This document shows positions 16,454-26,229 of a stretch of DNA of 64,000 nucleotides, one piece after another (position 1 is the stretch's first letter; the number at the start of each line of letters is the position of its first letter). Made by a program: the position numbers and the translations under genes. This stretch comes from Bacteroides zhangwenhongii (GTDB lineage Bacteria; Bacteroidota; Bacteroidia; Bacteroidales; Bacteroidaceae): NCBI RefSeq assembly GCF_009193325.2, contig NZ_CP059856.1, positions 4,526,001-4,590,000 on the forward strand. Direction: 5' to 3'. Below the pieces are notes generated by a model, which had not been told where the DNA came from, did not search any database, and worked only from the letters and a program-made list of their open reading frames with translations.

Positions 16454-17545
16454 GATGTGCAGAAGCAGGGCGACTTCTTCGTGGAATCGCCCATCATCCT
16501 CTTCGCTGCCATCATCTGGTTCCTGCGCATCTACGAGGGCGGCAGGTATTGCACTTTTCCCCATGCCATCGAACTGCTCAACCGCCGCTACGAGGATGTG
16601 TTTCCCATTCTGACGAGCTATCCCGAACTGGAGAACTACCTTTCCCCCTTCATGGACGCTTGGCAGGGAGGAGCGATGGAACAGCTGCAGGGACAGATTG
16701 CCAGCGCGAAGATTCCGCTCTCACGCATGATTTCGCCACAGCTCTACTGGGTGATGTCGGACAGCGAGTTCACGCTCGACATCAACAACCCCGAAGAACC
16801 GAAGATTCTCTGCGTGGGCAACAATCCCGACCGACAGAACATTTATGGCGCGGCACTCGGATTGTATAACTCCCGCATCGTGAAACTCATCAACAAGAAG
16901 GGGATGCTGAAATCGTCGGTCATCATCGACGAGCTGCCCACCATCTATTTCAAGGGACTGGACAACCTCATCGCCACGGCACGAAGCAACAAGGTGGCGG
17001 TGTGTCTGGGATTTCAGGACTTCTCGCAGCTGGTGCGCGACTATGGCGACAAGGAGGCGAAGGTGGTGATGAACACCGTAGGCAACATCTTCTCCGGGCA
17101 GGTGGTGGGCGAGACGGCCAAGACGCTTTCGGAGCGTTTCGGTAAGGTGTTGCAGAAGCGGCAGTCCATCTCCATCAACCGTCAGGACGTTTCCACCTCC
17201 ATCAACACGCAGATGGATTCACTCATCCCGCCCAGCAAGATTTCCGGCCTCACGCAGGGCATGTTCGTGGGTGCTGTCTCCGACAACTTCGACGAGCGCA
17301 TCGAGCAGAAGATTTTCCATGCGGAGATTGTGGTGGACAATGCGAAGGTCGCCGCCGAGACGAAAGCCTACAAGCCCATTCCCGTCATCACGGACTTCAC
17401 GGACGAGCATGGCAACGACTGCATGAAGGAGAAGGTGCAGGAAAACTACAACCGCATCAAGGACGAGGTGAAGCAGATAGTCAAGGACGAGCTGGAGCGC
17501 ATTGCCAGCGATGAAAGCCTGAAGCATCTGTTGCAGAATAAGTAA
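16452..17545 (+). pseudogene. mobC: MobC/TraG-type coupling protein, 3' exon split by intron and prophage
   Basis: The frame restarts right after the intron with DVQKQGDFFVESPIIL and runs ~364 residues to the natural stop. Conserved parts of the VirD4/TraG coupling ATPase are visible: ILCVGNNPDRQNIYGA, the Walker-B-like SSVIIDELPTIYFKG, and LGFQDFSQL. The Walker A half must lie left of the prophage. The protein feeds relaxase-bound DNA to the conjugation channel. In CTnDOT mobC lies near the rte genes. It is non-functional unless the prophage leaves and the intron splices. Confidence 0.85.
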
Positions 17546-17595
17546 GAAAAAGGCAGTAGTGGACAATGATTCCGCTACCGCCTAAAATGAAGAAC

Positions 17596-17634
17596 GCCCT
17601 CCAAGTATGCTGCCTTGCGGCTCGCCTGGAGGGC
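17596..17634 (+). terminator. hairpin after mobC
   Basis: The 8-bp stem GCCCTCCA/TGGAGGGC has a 23-nt loop and lies between the convergent ends of mobC and the higA-like gene. Confidence 0.55.
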
Positions 17635-17647
17635 TTATTATATCGTG

Positions 17648-18739
17648 CTAATTGAAAAGCTCTATCTTTTCTATCAGAGTTGAATGTGCGGTAAATGGAA
17701 TTACCTTCTTGTGCTGCAATCTTCCGACAATGATTGCGGGATGTACATTGAACTTTTCTGCATAATATCGAATCGTATCAGCAGAAAAATCTCCCTGCCT
17801 GATTATCTCGTTTTCCTCTGCCTGAGACAGTAAGGTGCGTGAAGAGAAAGCATCGGCCTCTTCCTCCTTTTCCTTCTGTTTGTCCGCATATTCAATGTCT
17901 TCCAAGAATATGTCTTTCTTGCCATGTAGCAGGATGTGTCCCAATTCGTGGAAGAATGTGAACCAGAATATGTCGTTTCTCTTATGTCTTCCCGTCATCT
18001 GAATGCAGGGCGCATCATTGATCCATCTTGTGGAGCCGTTGATGGGAGCCTTGGGCAGACAAGGTGTATAAACCAGCTTGACGCCCACCTTGGCACACAG
18101 TTCCTGCAATGCCACGGCAAAATCAGCAGGATGCTCAGCACAGAGGCTTTTCATGGCAGGGATAGCTTCACGCAGTGCCTTCTCGGAAAACTCGCAGACT
18201 TCCGTTTCTGCTGCCTGCACTTCTCCCTGACGCAGCCATGCGGATATGGCGTGCGGCTCTTTGGTGTTATTGAGGGATATACGGAATGCCACTTTCAACT
18301 GTTGGTTCAGGTAGTAGTCTTCCCATGCCCTTTCCGTGCTGACCTGAAAGAACGAGAGCAATGCCTTGACTTTCTCCTCAACCGTCTTTACCATGGGAAT
18401 CCAGCCCAGTTCCATCATTTTTGCCAAGGGGAACGAACATGCCCATTCGTATGCCAGGGCCAGTTGCTCTTCTCTTTTCTGTCGAGCAACATACTCATCA
18501 TACCCGCGCTGTATGTTCAGCCAGAAATGTGCGGGAATCTTTGTGACACTCTCGAACGCCACAGCCATATCAGAGGTCACACTACTCTTGCCGCCAATGA
18601 CGGCAAAGATGGTCTTCTCCGGTTTTGAAGTGCGCACAGCAAACTCCTTTACGCTCATCCCCATCTCTTTCAGTTTGTCTGAAAGGGTGATACCGGGATG
18701 AAACTCCACCGGCGGAACGAATTTCTTTAAAGTTGCCAT
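17648..18739 (-). CDS. higA: HigA-type antitoxin fused to ImmA/IrrE metallopeptidase
   Basis: The 363-aa protein has a HigA-like HTH in residues 15-85 (EFAVRTSKPEKTIFAVIGGKS). The C-terminal zinc peptidase domain has HELGHILLH near residue 275 and a downstream acidic helix EEEADAFSS giving the third ligand. It starts 9 bp after the toxin gene, so the order is toxin-antitoxin as in HigBA. The HTH should repress the operon and neutralise the toxin; the peptidase may clip a regulator or itself. Such modules stabilise conjugative elements. Confidence 0.85.
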   Translation of the reverse strand: MATLKKFVPPVEFHPGITLSDKLKEMGMSVKEFAVRTSKPEKTIFAVIGGKSSVTSDMAVAFESVTKIPAHFWLNIQRGYDEYVARQKREEQLALAYEWACSFPLAKMMELGWIPMVKTVEEKVKALLSFFQVSTERAWEDYYLNQQLKVAFRISLNNTKEPHAISAWLRQGEVQAAETEVCEFSEKALREAIPAMKSLCAEHPADFAVALQELCAKVGVKLVYTPCLPKAPINGSTRWINDAPCIQMTGRHKRNDIFWFTFFHELGHILLHGKKDIFLEDIEYADKQKEKEEEADAFSSRTLLSQAEENEIIRQGDFSADTIRYYAEKFNVHPAIIVGRLQHKKVIPFTAHSTLIEKIELFN

Positions 18740-18748
18740 AATACTATA

Positions 18749-19087
18749 CTATTTACCGTGATAATTCACTATTTCTACAATTTCTACTCCTTTTATCTCT
18801 ATCCAGACATACTTGCCGTTTTCGTCGGTCGGAATAGGGTCTTCATGAGGCTCAAATATCAGCCGATACGGCTGGTCGAGGTCACAAGCCCATTGTCCTT
18901 TCCTGTTTTCGCTCAGTTCATGATAGCGTCCTGGCAGGTAACGCACATCTTCCAAGGTGTCGGCTCGATAGAGATCTCGAAGACGCTTCTGGAACAATTC
19001 AGCTCTTGTCTGACCAAGTTCCTTTAAGCATTTTCGTGGGTCAGATGCTATCTTCTCCAGTTTCTTGCTCTGAAAGAATATATCCAT
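18749..19087 (-). CDS. higB: HigB/RelE-family toxin
   Basis: The 112-aa basic protein of the RelE/HigB fold carries the usual LRDLYRADTLEDVRYLPG and RYHELSENRKGQWACDL stretches. It also carries PYRLIFEPH, followed by an IKGVEIVEIVNYHGK tail. Homologues are ribosome-dependent mRNA endonucleases. It is first in the operon with the HigA-ImmA gene. The ~130 bp upstream to rteC is AT-rich and probably holds the promoter. Confidence 0.85.
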   Translation of the reverse strand: MDIFFQSKKLEKIASDPRKCLKELGQTRAELFQKRLRDLYRADTLEDVRYLPGRYHELSENRKGQWACDLDQPYRLIFEPHEDPIPTDENGKYVWIEIKGVEIVEIVNYHGK

Positions 19088-19220
19088 TGGCTGTCTATAT
19101 TTGACTTACATATTCTATTATACTTTTCTGCTGCAAAGTTACAACTTTATTTTCAAATAACAGATAGTGTTATTCAAAAATAGGTGATAATTTATGCTTT
19201 TTTGGCTAAATCACATCCTT

Positions 19221-19844
19221 TTACCGCCTCATCCGCTCCAATTCCTCATCCCGTCGAATCTTCTCATTGAGTTTCTTCTGCATCTTGTCGATGAAATAGG
19301 TGCGGCTGGGATTCTTGCGCAGTTTGATGGCGGAGTAGTAGCGGTAACACTCCTTGGTGTCGAGTCCGAAGAACTCGTAGAGGGCAGGGGCGAGCACCTT
19401 CAAGGGAGTCTCGCCGTTGTCTATACAGCCCATCTCGCTCAGCCCGTAAACCAGCTCCACAAGGTCGAGGGTGTTGCCCGTCCATTGCAGGGACTTCTGT
19501 GTTTTGCTTTTTGCTGTGGGGATAACGGTGGGATGGATGTTGGATGTGAGTGGTGGCACTTGGGGAGCTGCAAGGAACTTCTGCATCTTGCGCACAAAGG
19601 CAAGGGCTTTGCGTACATATAAGTCGGTCATGCTTTTTCCGGCAGCTGTATACAGCGTGTTATGATACTGCAATTCGTTCTCGGTATATGCCAGTGTAAT
19701 GGCAGCTTGGTTGCGGTCAGCACATTCATGGCATAACGATATGACTGAGCTTATGAAACCACCGTATGCGGTCTTCAGACAGCCGCTGTCGGCTTCGTTA
19801 ATCATGGCGAAAAATTCTGTTTCCGCCAATATGAGGTAGTTCAT
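19221..19844 (-). CDS. rteC: RteC-domain regulator of excision
   Basis: The 207-aa protein matches the RteC family (~217 aa in CTnDOT). Its C-terminal winged-helix-like end reads LDLVELVYGLSEMGCID and CYRYYSAIKLRKNPSRTYF. In CTnDOT, RteC is made under RteB control and activates the xis2c-xis2d-orf3-exc operon. The gene lies downstream of rteB in the same direction. A 248-bp gap carries large inverted repeats, and this gap should contain the RteB-dependent promoter. Confidence 0.85.
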   Translation of the reverse strand: MNYLILAETEFFAMINEADSGCLKTAYGGFISSVISLCHECADRNQAAITLAYTENELQYHNTLYTAAGKSMTDLYVRKALAFVRKMQKFLAAPQVPPLTSNIHPTVIPTAKSKTQKSLQWTGNTLDLVELVYGLSEMGCIDNGETPLKVLAPALYEFFGLDTKECYRYYSAIKLRKNPSRTYFIDKMQKKLNEKIRRDEELERMRR

Positions 19845-20018
19845 GTTCTTTTTCCATTTGAGGGTTTATAGTTGCTTGTCGTTGTGCGCACACTGATATA
19901 CAATGCAAAATGCGCTCCCTCAAATAGGAAATCGTGAAGCTAGATATGTTTTACACTGATTTATAGCGACATAAACAGCGAAAATATTTTTAGACTGATT
20001 TTTCTGAAGGACAAAATG

Positions 20019-20079
20019 TGTTCACAATCTGAACACGTGTACATTTTCTGAACACGGTTATTGTTCAGAAAATGTACAC
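20019..20079. promoter_or_regulatory. inverted repeats between rteB and rteC (terminator and/or RteB sites)
   Basis: An 18-bp perfect inverted repeat, GTGTACATTTTCTGAACA (20037-20054) and its complement (20062-20079), has a 7-nt loop. A second pair, TGTTCA-N5-TGAACA, lies at 20019-20035. Four TGTTCA half-sites therefore occur in 61 bp. Position after rteB and before rteC suits an rteB terminator. It also suits the upstream activating site of a sigma-54-type activator. Confidence 0.6.
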
Positions 20080-20092
20080 ACATAAGGCTTGT

Positions 20093-21403
20093 TCATTCTT
20101 TTGCGTCGTCAATTCCGTATTCTTCGATTTTGTTGTACAGCGTTGTCCTGCCAATGCCCAATAGTATCGCCGCCAGCTTTTTGTTCCCGTCAGTTTGTTT
20201 CAGAGCCCGCAGTATGCGGTCTTTCTCTTCTTCATCACTCTTTAGCGTAAAACCGATGGATGAAGCTGTTTGTTCATTGTCAAGTTCCAGACTATTCTCC
20301 GTTATGATATCGCCTTCTGTGTGCAGTACGGCTGACAGAATCTTCTGTTTCAGCTCACGTACATTGCCCGGCCACGGATAGGCGAGCAAGGTTTTACAGG
20401 CGGATGTGCTGAAGCCTTGTATGTTCCGTTCCAGTTCCTGATTGGCTATTTCGCGGAAAAACTCAGCCAACGGGATTATGTCCTCCGGACAATCGCGCAG
20501 AGGAGGTACTGTTATCACATATTCCTGCAAACGATATAGCAAATCCGGTCTGAAGCGTTTCTCGGCAACGGCTTTATGCAAGTCCTCGTTGGTTGCAGCA
20601 ACTATACGCACGTTGGCTGCCTTGTCCTCTTTGGCCCCTATCGGTCGGTAACGTCGTTCCTGTATGGCACGGAGCAACATCTGCTGCATCTCCGGCGTCA
20701 GGTTACCGACTTCGTCAAGGAATAACGTTCCGCCTTCGGCTTCTTGGAAATACCCGGTTTTATTGGTATCAGCTCCGGTAAATGACCCCTTGAGATGCCC
20801 GAAGAAAGCGGATTGCGCCAATGACGGAGATAACGCCCCGCAATCCACCGCAACGAAAGGTTTGTCAGACAGTTTGCTTTGGGCATGGATGTGTTGCGCG
20901 ATATGCTCTTTCCCTGTCCCGTTTTCTCCAAGTATCAGCACACTCATACGTGTGGCAGCGACAAGGCGTACCCGCTTCTTTATATTCTGATATGCTGCGC
21001 CTTGTCGAATAAATATCGGCACTTGGCGTTGCGCCAGTCTGTCCCGTTCTTCCTGTATGGAACGGATTAGCGGTAGCAGTTTGTCTTCCAGCAGAGGTTT
21101 CTGTATATAATCTTTTGACCCGAGTTTCATACTCTCTACTGCCGAACCGACTTCACCGTAGTTTGTCATTACGATGAACGGATGACGCATTTCATTTTTG
21201 CGCATCCATCTTAACAGTTCTATACTGTCACCCTCGGGTAAACGCAGGTCGGCAAGCACGATGTCATCATCCCCAATCTTGGTCAACAACTTCTTGGCTG
21301 TATTGAGATGGTATGCCTGCTCGGTCTTGAAGCCGCCTTTTTTCAGAAGGTTGCAGACATATTCGTTATAGACGGTATTGTCCTCAATCACATAGATTTT
21401 CAT
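20093..21403 (-). CDS. rteB: RteB, sigma-54-type response regulator
   Basis: The start MKIYVIEDN at 21403 follows a strong ribosome site (AAAGGAGGAAG) and overlaps rteA by 20 bp. Residues 1-120 are a receiver domain with phospho-acceptor Asp in VLADLRLPEG. An AAA+ domain follows: GENGTGKE Walker A, GSFTGAD in place of the usual GAFTGA, and FLDEVGNL Walker B. The C-terminus has a Fis-type HTH (KLAAILLGIGRTTLYNKI). It is phosphorylated by RteA and activates rteC, linking tetracycline exposure to excision and transfer. Confidence 0.93.
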   Translation of the reverse strand: MKIYVIEDNTVYNEYVCNLLKKGGFKTEQAYHLNTAKKLLTKIGDDDIVLADLRLPEGDSIELLRWMRKNEMRHPFIVMTNYGEVGSAVESMKLGSKDYIQKPLLEDKLLPLIRSIQEERDRLAQRQVPIFIRQGAAYQNIKKRVRLVAATRMSVLILGENGTGKEHIAQHIHAQSKLSDKPFVAVDCGALSPSLAQSAFFGHLKGSFTGADTNKTGYFQEAEGGTLFLDEVGNLTPEMQQMLLRAIQERRYRPIGAKEDKAANVRIVAATNEDLHKAVAEKRFRPDLLYRLQEYVITVPPLRDCPEDIIPLAEFFREIANQELERNIQGFSTSACKTLLAYPWPGNVRELKQKILSAVLHTEGDIITENSLELDNEQTASSIGFTLKSDEEEKDRILRALKQTDGNKKLAAILLGIGRTTLYNKIEEYGIDDAKE

Positions 21404-23711
21404 TGAGCTTCCTCCTTTCGTTTTTGGCGACATTGATGATCATATTACCTTTCTCCAATATGGATGATACCGCACGTTGCAACTCCGCTTCCGAACATTC
21501 ATTTTCCCGATGCAACAATTCGTATAGTTCCCACAGCGGTTTATCAGCATGAATTACAGCCCAAGAGCTGCGCAGGCGGTGTATCCATTCGCCCAAAGCC
21601 ATGCGGTCGCCTCTTGCTCCGGCATTCCTTACGTCCTGCACGTCCTTCTCAGTTTCGGTTATCAGGCGGTCAAGCATTGCCGCCTTGTCACCGTAAGCAA
21701 GAAGGGAGGCCAGATCAGGTATTTCCTCTTTGCTGGTGTTGGCTGAAAGGCATTTTTCCGATGCCTCAATCAGTTCTGACAGTGAGAATGGTTTGAACAG
21801 GCAGGCTGTAAAACCTTGCGCTGTCAGTTCCTCAGCTTCGCAACTGCCGGATGCAGTTGCCACAATGACGGGTATCTCTTTTGAGTTGCCGACGCTTGAT
21901 GAACGCATCAGTTCCAATACCTCAAAGCCGTTCATCTCCGGCATCTTCAAATCCACGATTGCTAAATCATAATGCCGTGTGCGCAACGCCTCCATCATAT
22001 CACCGACATTGCTGAAGGTGTCGCAATGCACTCCGACACTGGCATACATCTCTTTTACCATGCCCAGCACTATCTCGTTGTCATCAAGTGCGACAACCGA
22101 ATACGTCTTTTCAAGGCGTTGTTCTGACCGTAATTCCGGCTTTTCGGCAATGGCATCCGCAACCAACATAGGTATTCGTACTGTAAAACGGCTACCTTTC
22201 CCTTTCTCGCTTTCAACCCGTATTGTTCCGCCAAGCATATCAACAATCCGTTTCACGATACTTAAACCCAGACCGAATCCGTCTTGTGTGGCTGCATTGG
22301 ACAGGCGTTCAAATGGATCGAATATCCGTTGTTGCTCTTCTTTGTTCATCCCGCTGCCGGTGTCTTCCACGCTTAACACAAGGTAGCCTTCTGTATGGCA
22401 AAGACGGAATGATACGCTTCCGGATTGTGTAAACTTGACAGCATTGGACAACAGGTTGTTGCCGATATGAATGACACGTTCTTTATCACCTGCCAAAATA
22501 ACGTCCGAATCACATTCGATTGTCAGTTTAAGGTCTTTCTTCTCTGCTTGTGGAAGGAATTCCGCATTAAGCATCTCGGACACGCTTTGCAGGCGAAACG
22601 GAGATACTTTTGGTTGCTCCTTCCCGTTTTCCAGCCTGAAAAATTCAAGCAACGAGTTCAGCATGGTTGTCATATGCCGGGATGCCTGTAACATATTCAC
22701 TGAATAACGACCGGCACATTCTGCATCGTTTTCATGTATAAGCTCTGCGTAGCCGTTTATCGCTGTCAATGGTGTGCGCAGCTCATGGGTAATGGTATGC
22801 ACGGCTTTCTTACGGGAAGCTATCAGTTCCTCATTTGCACGGACAGACTGTTGCAATCGCCCTATCAGTTCTTCCGTTTCCTTTTCATAACGGTTGATTC
22901 TTCTGTTATTGCGGTGTATTATGATGTAGGATATGAGCAGCAATACCAAGGCAATGGCGGTCATGCTCCCGACAAGCATATACGAGTTCTCCCGCATGGT
23001 CATTATCTCGGCCTCACGATTTTGCAGGTCTTGATATACTTTTGTGTCCATATGGGAGATAAGTTCTTGTAACCGGTAATTCAATTCTCCGTTGCGGGCG
23101 GCAAGGCTGTCGGCGTGTTCCGACAGGCGGCGGCTTTGTGTACGCTGTTGTGCTATTGCATCGCGGTGGAGCGTATAGAGCATAGTCGTGGCTGTTGTCT
23201 GCTTCGGCTTTTCTTTTTTGCCGAAAATGCCAAGAAATCCCTTGCGTTTTGGCTTGACAGGCTGCTCCTGCGCACTCTTTTTTGCAATGACCGGAACCTG
23301 TCCGGCAATCTTCTTGTTAATGGAATCTTGCTTTTCAAGAACTTGCACGATTTTCCGCATCTGCACTTCTTTATCTTCCAGTAGAAAGCGCAGACTGTCT
23401 ATCCGTTCAGACGGGTAGGTCTTCTTAAAACCGCACAATATGCTGTCCATCACCATACGTTGGGAGTGGTAGTTCTCCAAATCATTGGCATCCCATTCCA
23501 ATATGGTTTCCCCAAGCAGAGAAAACTCTATCATTTGAACATATGCAGAATGTAACTGAAGGCGGAACCTATCTATCTGTCGGTTTTCTTCTTCAAGTCC
23601 TTCCAGTTTCTGCCATTCATAGAAACTGGTATATGCGATACATCCGACAAGAATGGAGATAAGTATATATCCCAACCGTATTGCCTTATAGAAATTTCCT
23701 GACCGCTCCAT
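21384..23711 (-). CDS. rteA: RteA, hybrid sensor histidine kinase
   Basis: The 775-aa protein has a first membrane helix at residues ~12-28, an extracytoplasmic sensor region with coiled coil, and a second helix at ~252-270. The kinase core follows (HTITHELRTPLTAI with the phospho-His; ATPase boxes GNNLLSNAVKF and DTGSGM). A receiver domain (AIVDLKMPEMNG) and a C-terminal Hpt helix (GEWIHRLRSSW) complete it. The start ATG overlaps the tetQ stop (TAATG), so translation is coupled and kinase levels follow tetQ induction. Confidence 0.93.
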   Translation of the reverse strand: MERSGNFYKAIRLGYILISILVGCIAYTSFYEWQKLEGLEEENRQIDRFRLQLHSAYVQMIEFSLLGETILEWDANDLENYHSQRMVMDSILCGFKKTYPSERIDSLRFLLEDKEVQMRKIVQVLEKQDSINKKIAGQVPVIAKKSAQEQPVKPKRKGFLGIFGKKEKPKQTTATTMLYTLHRDAIAQQRTQSRRLSEHADSLAARNGELNYRLQELISHMDTKVYQDLQNREAEIMTMRENSYMLVGSMTAIALVLLLISYIIIHRNNRRINRYEKETEELIGRLQQSVRANEELIASRKKAVHTITHELRTPLTAINGYAELIHENDAECAGRYSVNMLQASRHMTTMLNSLLEFFRLENGKEQPKVSPFRLQSVSEMLNAEFLPQAEKKDLKLTIECDSDVILAGDKERVIHIGNNLLSNAVKFTQSGSVSFRLCHTEGYLVLSVEDTGSGMNKEEQQRIFDPFERLSNAATQDGFGLGLSIVKRIVDMLGGTIRVESEKGKGSRFTVRIPMLVADAIAEKPELRSEQRLEKTYSVVALDDNEIVLGMVKEMYASVGVHCDTFSNVGDMMEALRTRHYDLAIVDLKMPEMNGFEVLELMRSSSVGNSKEIPVIVATASGSCEAEELTAQGFTACLFKPFSLSELIEASEKCLSANTSKEEIPDLASLLAYGDKAAMLDRLITETEKDVQDVRNAGARGDRMALGEWIHRLRSSWAVIHADKPLWELYELLHRENECSEAELQRAVSSILEKGNMIINVAKNERRKLNENLCD

Positions 23712-25684
23712 TATTTTAATGACATTGATTTTTGGAACATGAATAAAAGTTTATCTTTTTCGTTCATGCGGATATTATCAGAATAACCGTCTTTTGTTAT
23801 TTGATACCCACATGGCTTAACCATAAAAATGCCTAAGCCCTTAGTGTACGAACTTACTTCTGAGGCATAGTCTTTACTTGTATTTAATGGAACTTTCCCT
23901 TTAATATGACACCACTCATTATTACAACTGATGTCTTCAATCTCAGACATCAGTTTTTGCAAATCTGTAATAGCTTTGGAACTCGCTACTTGGGGTATCT
24001 GCAACTCAAAACAGAGCATCGGTTCGAGAATGTCCACACCTGACTGTTGCAAAGCCAGCCTGAAGACATAAGGGGTCAGCTGTCTGAAATCAGCAGGTGT
24101 ACTTACCGGGCTATAATACTCGGCTTGAGTAAAAGTTACTTTCAGATCTGTCACTTCCCATCCATGTAAACCAGATTGGCAAGACATACGAATCCCTTCA
24201 AAAACGGCATTTTGAAAAGAATGGTTCAGATAACCATAGGAGATGTCACTTTCGATTTGCAACCCTGCCCCTAACGGTAAGGGTTCAAGAGTCAGCCCTA
24301 TTGTGGCCCAGTAAGGGTTGGGTGGTACTTCGATCTGAATAATCTTATTGACCTTTTTTATAGGTCGTTCTTTGTAGATAGTCTTGATCTCATCAAAATG
24401 GACCTTTACGGAAAATCGTTCTTCCAGCAATGTCTGTATGATTTCCTTTTGGGTCAAACCATATAACGAGATTTCCAATTCATCACTATATGAGTTTATG
24501 GAAAAGGACAAAGACGGGTCTTCAATCCACAATGTATTCAGAGCGGATATCACCTTGCTTCTCTCTTCGGGCTTATTTGGCCGGACGGAGGATTTGAGAG
24601 CGGGATGCTGATGAGATAATCCTTGAATCAAACAAGGTTTAGCACCTAAATAATCTCCGATTCGAAAATCTTCTATATCTTCTACAATCGCGATATCATT
24701 GGCACCCACTTCATCAACATTTATCTCTCTGCCCTGATAAATAGTCTTTAGATTTTTAATCTTGATGAATTTTTCCGAATCGTTGATTCTTACAACGTCT
24801 CGAAGTCTCAGACTTCCGTCAATTATTTTAAGAAAACTTCTTTTATGCCCTTTGGGGTCATGCTCTATCTTATAGAGATAAGCTGAAAGTCTGTTTGAGA
24901 CTGATGCCGGAGGAAGTATAAAAGAAGAAATGGCGTCCAACAACTCATTGATACCGATATTGAACATTGCTGATCCATGTAGCACCGGATAGACTTTGGC
25001 TTTTGCCACAAGAGCGATTATCGTATTCCAATAATCAGCCGGTGAAATTTCGCTATCCGCCAAATATCGTTCTAATATATCGTCGTCATGGTTGCATACA
25101 AATTCTTTGTATTCTTCCTTTATATATGTTTGGGAGCAAACCGGATAAACCGATCCATCGACAACAGTTTGCATAAACAGGACATCTTGCGACAGATTTG
25201 TTTTTATATCCATATACAAACGCTCCAAATTCACACCGGCACGGTCAATCTTATTGATAAATATAATTGTCGGGATTTGCAGCTTTTGTAAAGTACTGAA
25301 CAGCAACTTTGTCTGCGCTTGTATGCCTTCCTTTGCGGATAAGATGAGGACTGCTCCATCAAGCATTTTGAATGTCCGCTCCACTTCCGCAATAAAATCC
25401 ATGTGTCCCGGAGTGTCAATGATATTGCATTTCACTCCATTCCAGATAATAGATGTCGTAGAAGCCCGGACAGTAATTCCTCTACGTTTCTCTATATCCA
25501 TAGAGTCCGTTATGGTGTCACCATTATCCACACGGCCGCACTTTTCCGTTGCTCCACTGGCAAACAGCAGATTCTCGGTTACGGAAGTTTTTCCTGCATC
25601 AATGTGAGCAAGAATTCCTAAATTTATAATATTCATTTGGATTAAGCAATAATATACTACAGTAGATGCATTGTCGAAACGCAC
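23711..25684 (-). CDS. tetQ: TetQ, tetracycline resistance ribosomal protection protein
   Basis: This translation GTPase resembles EF-G and removes tetracycline from the ribosome. G1 is [17 protein letters not shown] and NKIDRAG give G3 and G4. The 657-aa form uses GTG at 25684, preceded by GAGGAGG, an excellent ribosome site. The familiar 641-aa form starts at the ATG at 25636 (MNIINLGI). Expression is controlled by a leader region with a canonical promoter (25771-25801) and a three-codon leader peptide (25751-25762). It is the first gene of the tetQ-rteA-rteB operon. Confidence 0.97.
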
Positions 25685-25750
25685 CTTTTAATACCTCCTC
25701 GTAGCATATGAGAACTACAGGATTACTAACTCGTATTAATATGTATATTA

Positions 25751-25801
25751 TTACTGCCGCATAACGATTACAAAATTACACAAAAAAATATATCTAACAA
25801 A
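25751..25801 (-). promoter_or_regulatory. tetQ promoter and leader peptide MRQ
   Basis: The -33 TTTG (25798-25801) and -7 TAATTTTG (25771-25778) are 19 bp apart, matching the Bacteroides consensus. Just downstream is ATG CGG CAG TAA (25751-25762), a three-codon leader. CTnDOT tetQ is known to be regulated by translational attenuation through such a leader: slowed translation under tetracycline frees the tetQ ribosome site. Confidence 0.85.
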
Positions 25802-25815
25802 AGTGGGAGGATTTT

Positions 25816-26064
25816 TTAACTTTTTACCATAGACATTTTATGAGAAATATCAACACCTACAACAGAAGAAGCACCGTGTTCCATCGCATAAATACAGTGC
25901 CATCCATAGCCGCATCCTAAATCAAGCACACGCTTATCTTTAAAATCCGGCAGCAGCTTTCTCAATGTTTCCCATTCTCCTGCACCGGCTAGTCCCTGCT
26001 GTGAGCGACTCATTTGACTGTATTTTTGAAAAAATATATTATCATCATATTTGTTTTCTTTCAT
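25816..26064 (-). pseudogene. class I SAM methyltransferase, 3'-truncated
   Basis: The 82 residues start MKENKYDDNIFFQKY and include the SAM-binding motif VLDLGCGYGWHC and SVVGVDISHKM. They then break off into a short unrelated tail (SMVKS) at the junction with the tetQ leader. Complete relatives are UbiE-like methyltransferases of ~240 aa. The truncation shows that tetQ was joined to foreign DNA here. Confidence 0.75.
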
Positions 26065-26212
26065 CTGAATTCTCCTCGTTTAAAAAGTTATTTATCTCCG
26101 TTGCAATTTTTTTCACTTCTTTATAAAGCTTCTCGGTCATATCGTAGCATTCAAAAAGTGAAAGACCGAGTACTTCAAAAATATGATTAACTCTTTCATA
26201 CGAAAATTATTT
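26045..26212 (-). pseudogene. 3' fragment of an unidentified regulator-like gene
   Basis: An open frame without start encodes SYERVNHIFEVLGLSLFE, then CYDMTEKLYKEVKKIATEI, ending in NSDERKQI. It overlaps the methyltransferase start by 20 bp, as in an intact two-gene operon. It breaks off at the junction with the IS110-type element. The helical C-terminus is reminiscent of a MerR-type regulator, but this is a guess. Confidence 0.4.
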
Positions 26213-26229
26213 GTGCCGTTTTAGTTTAT

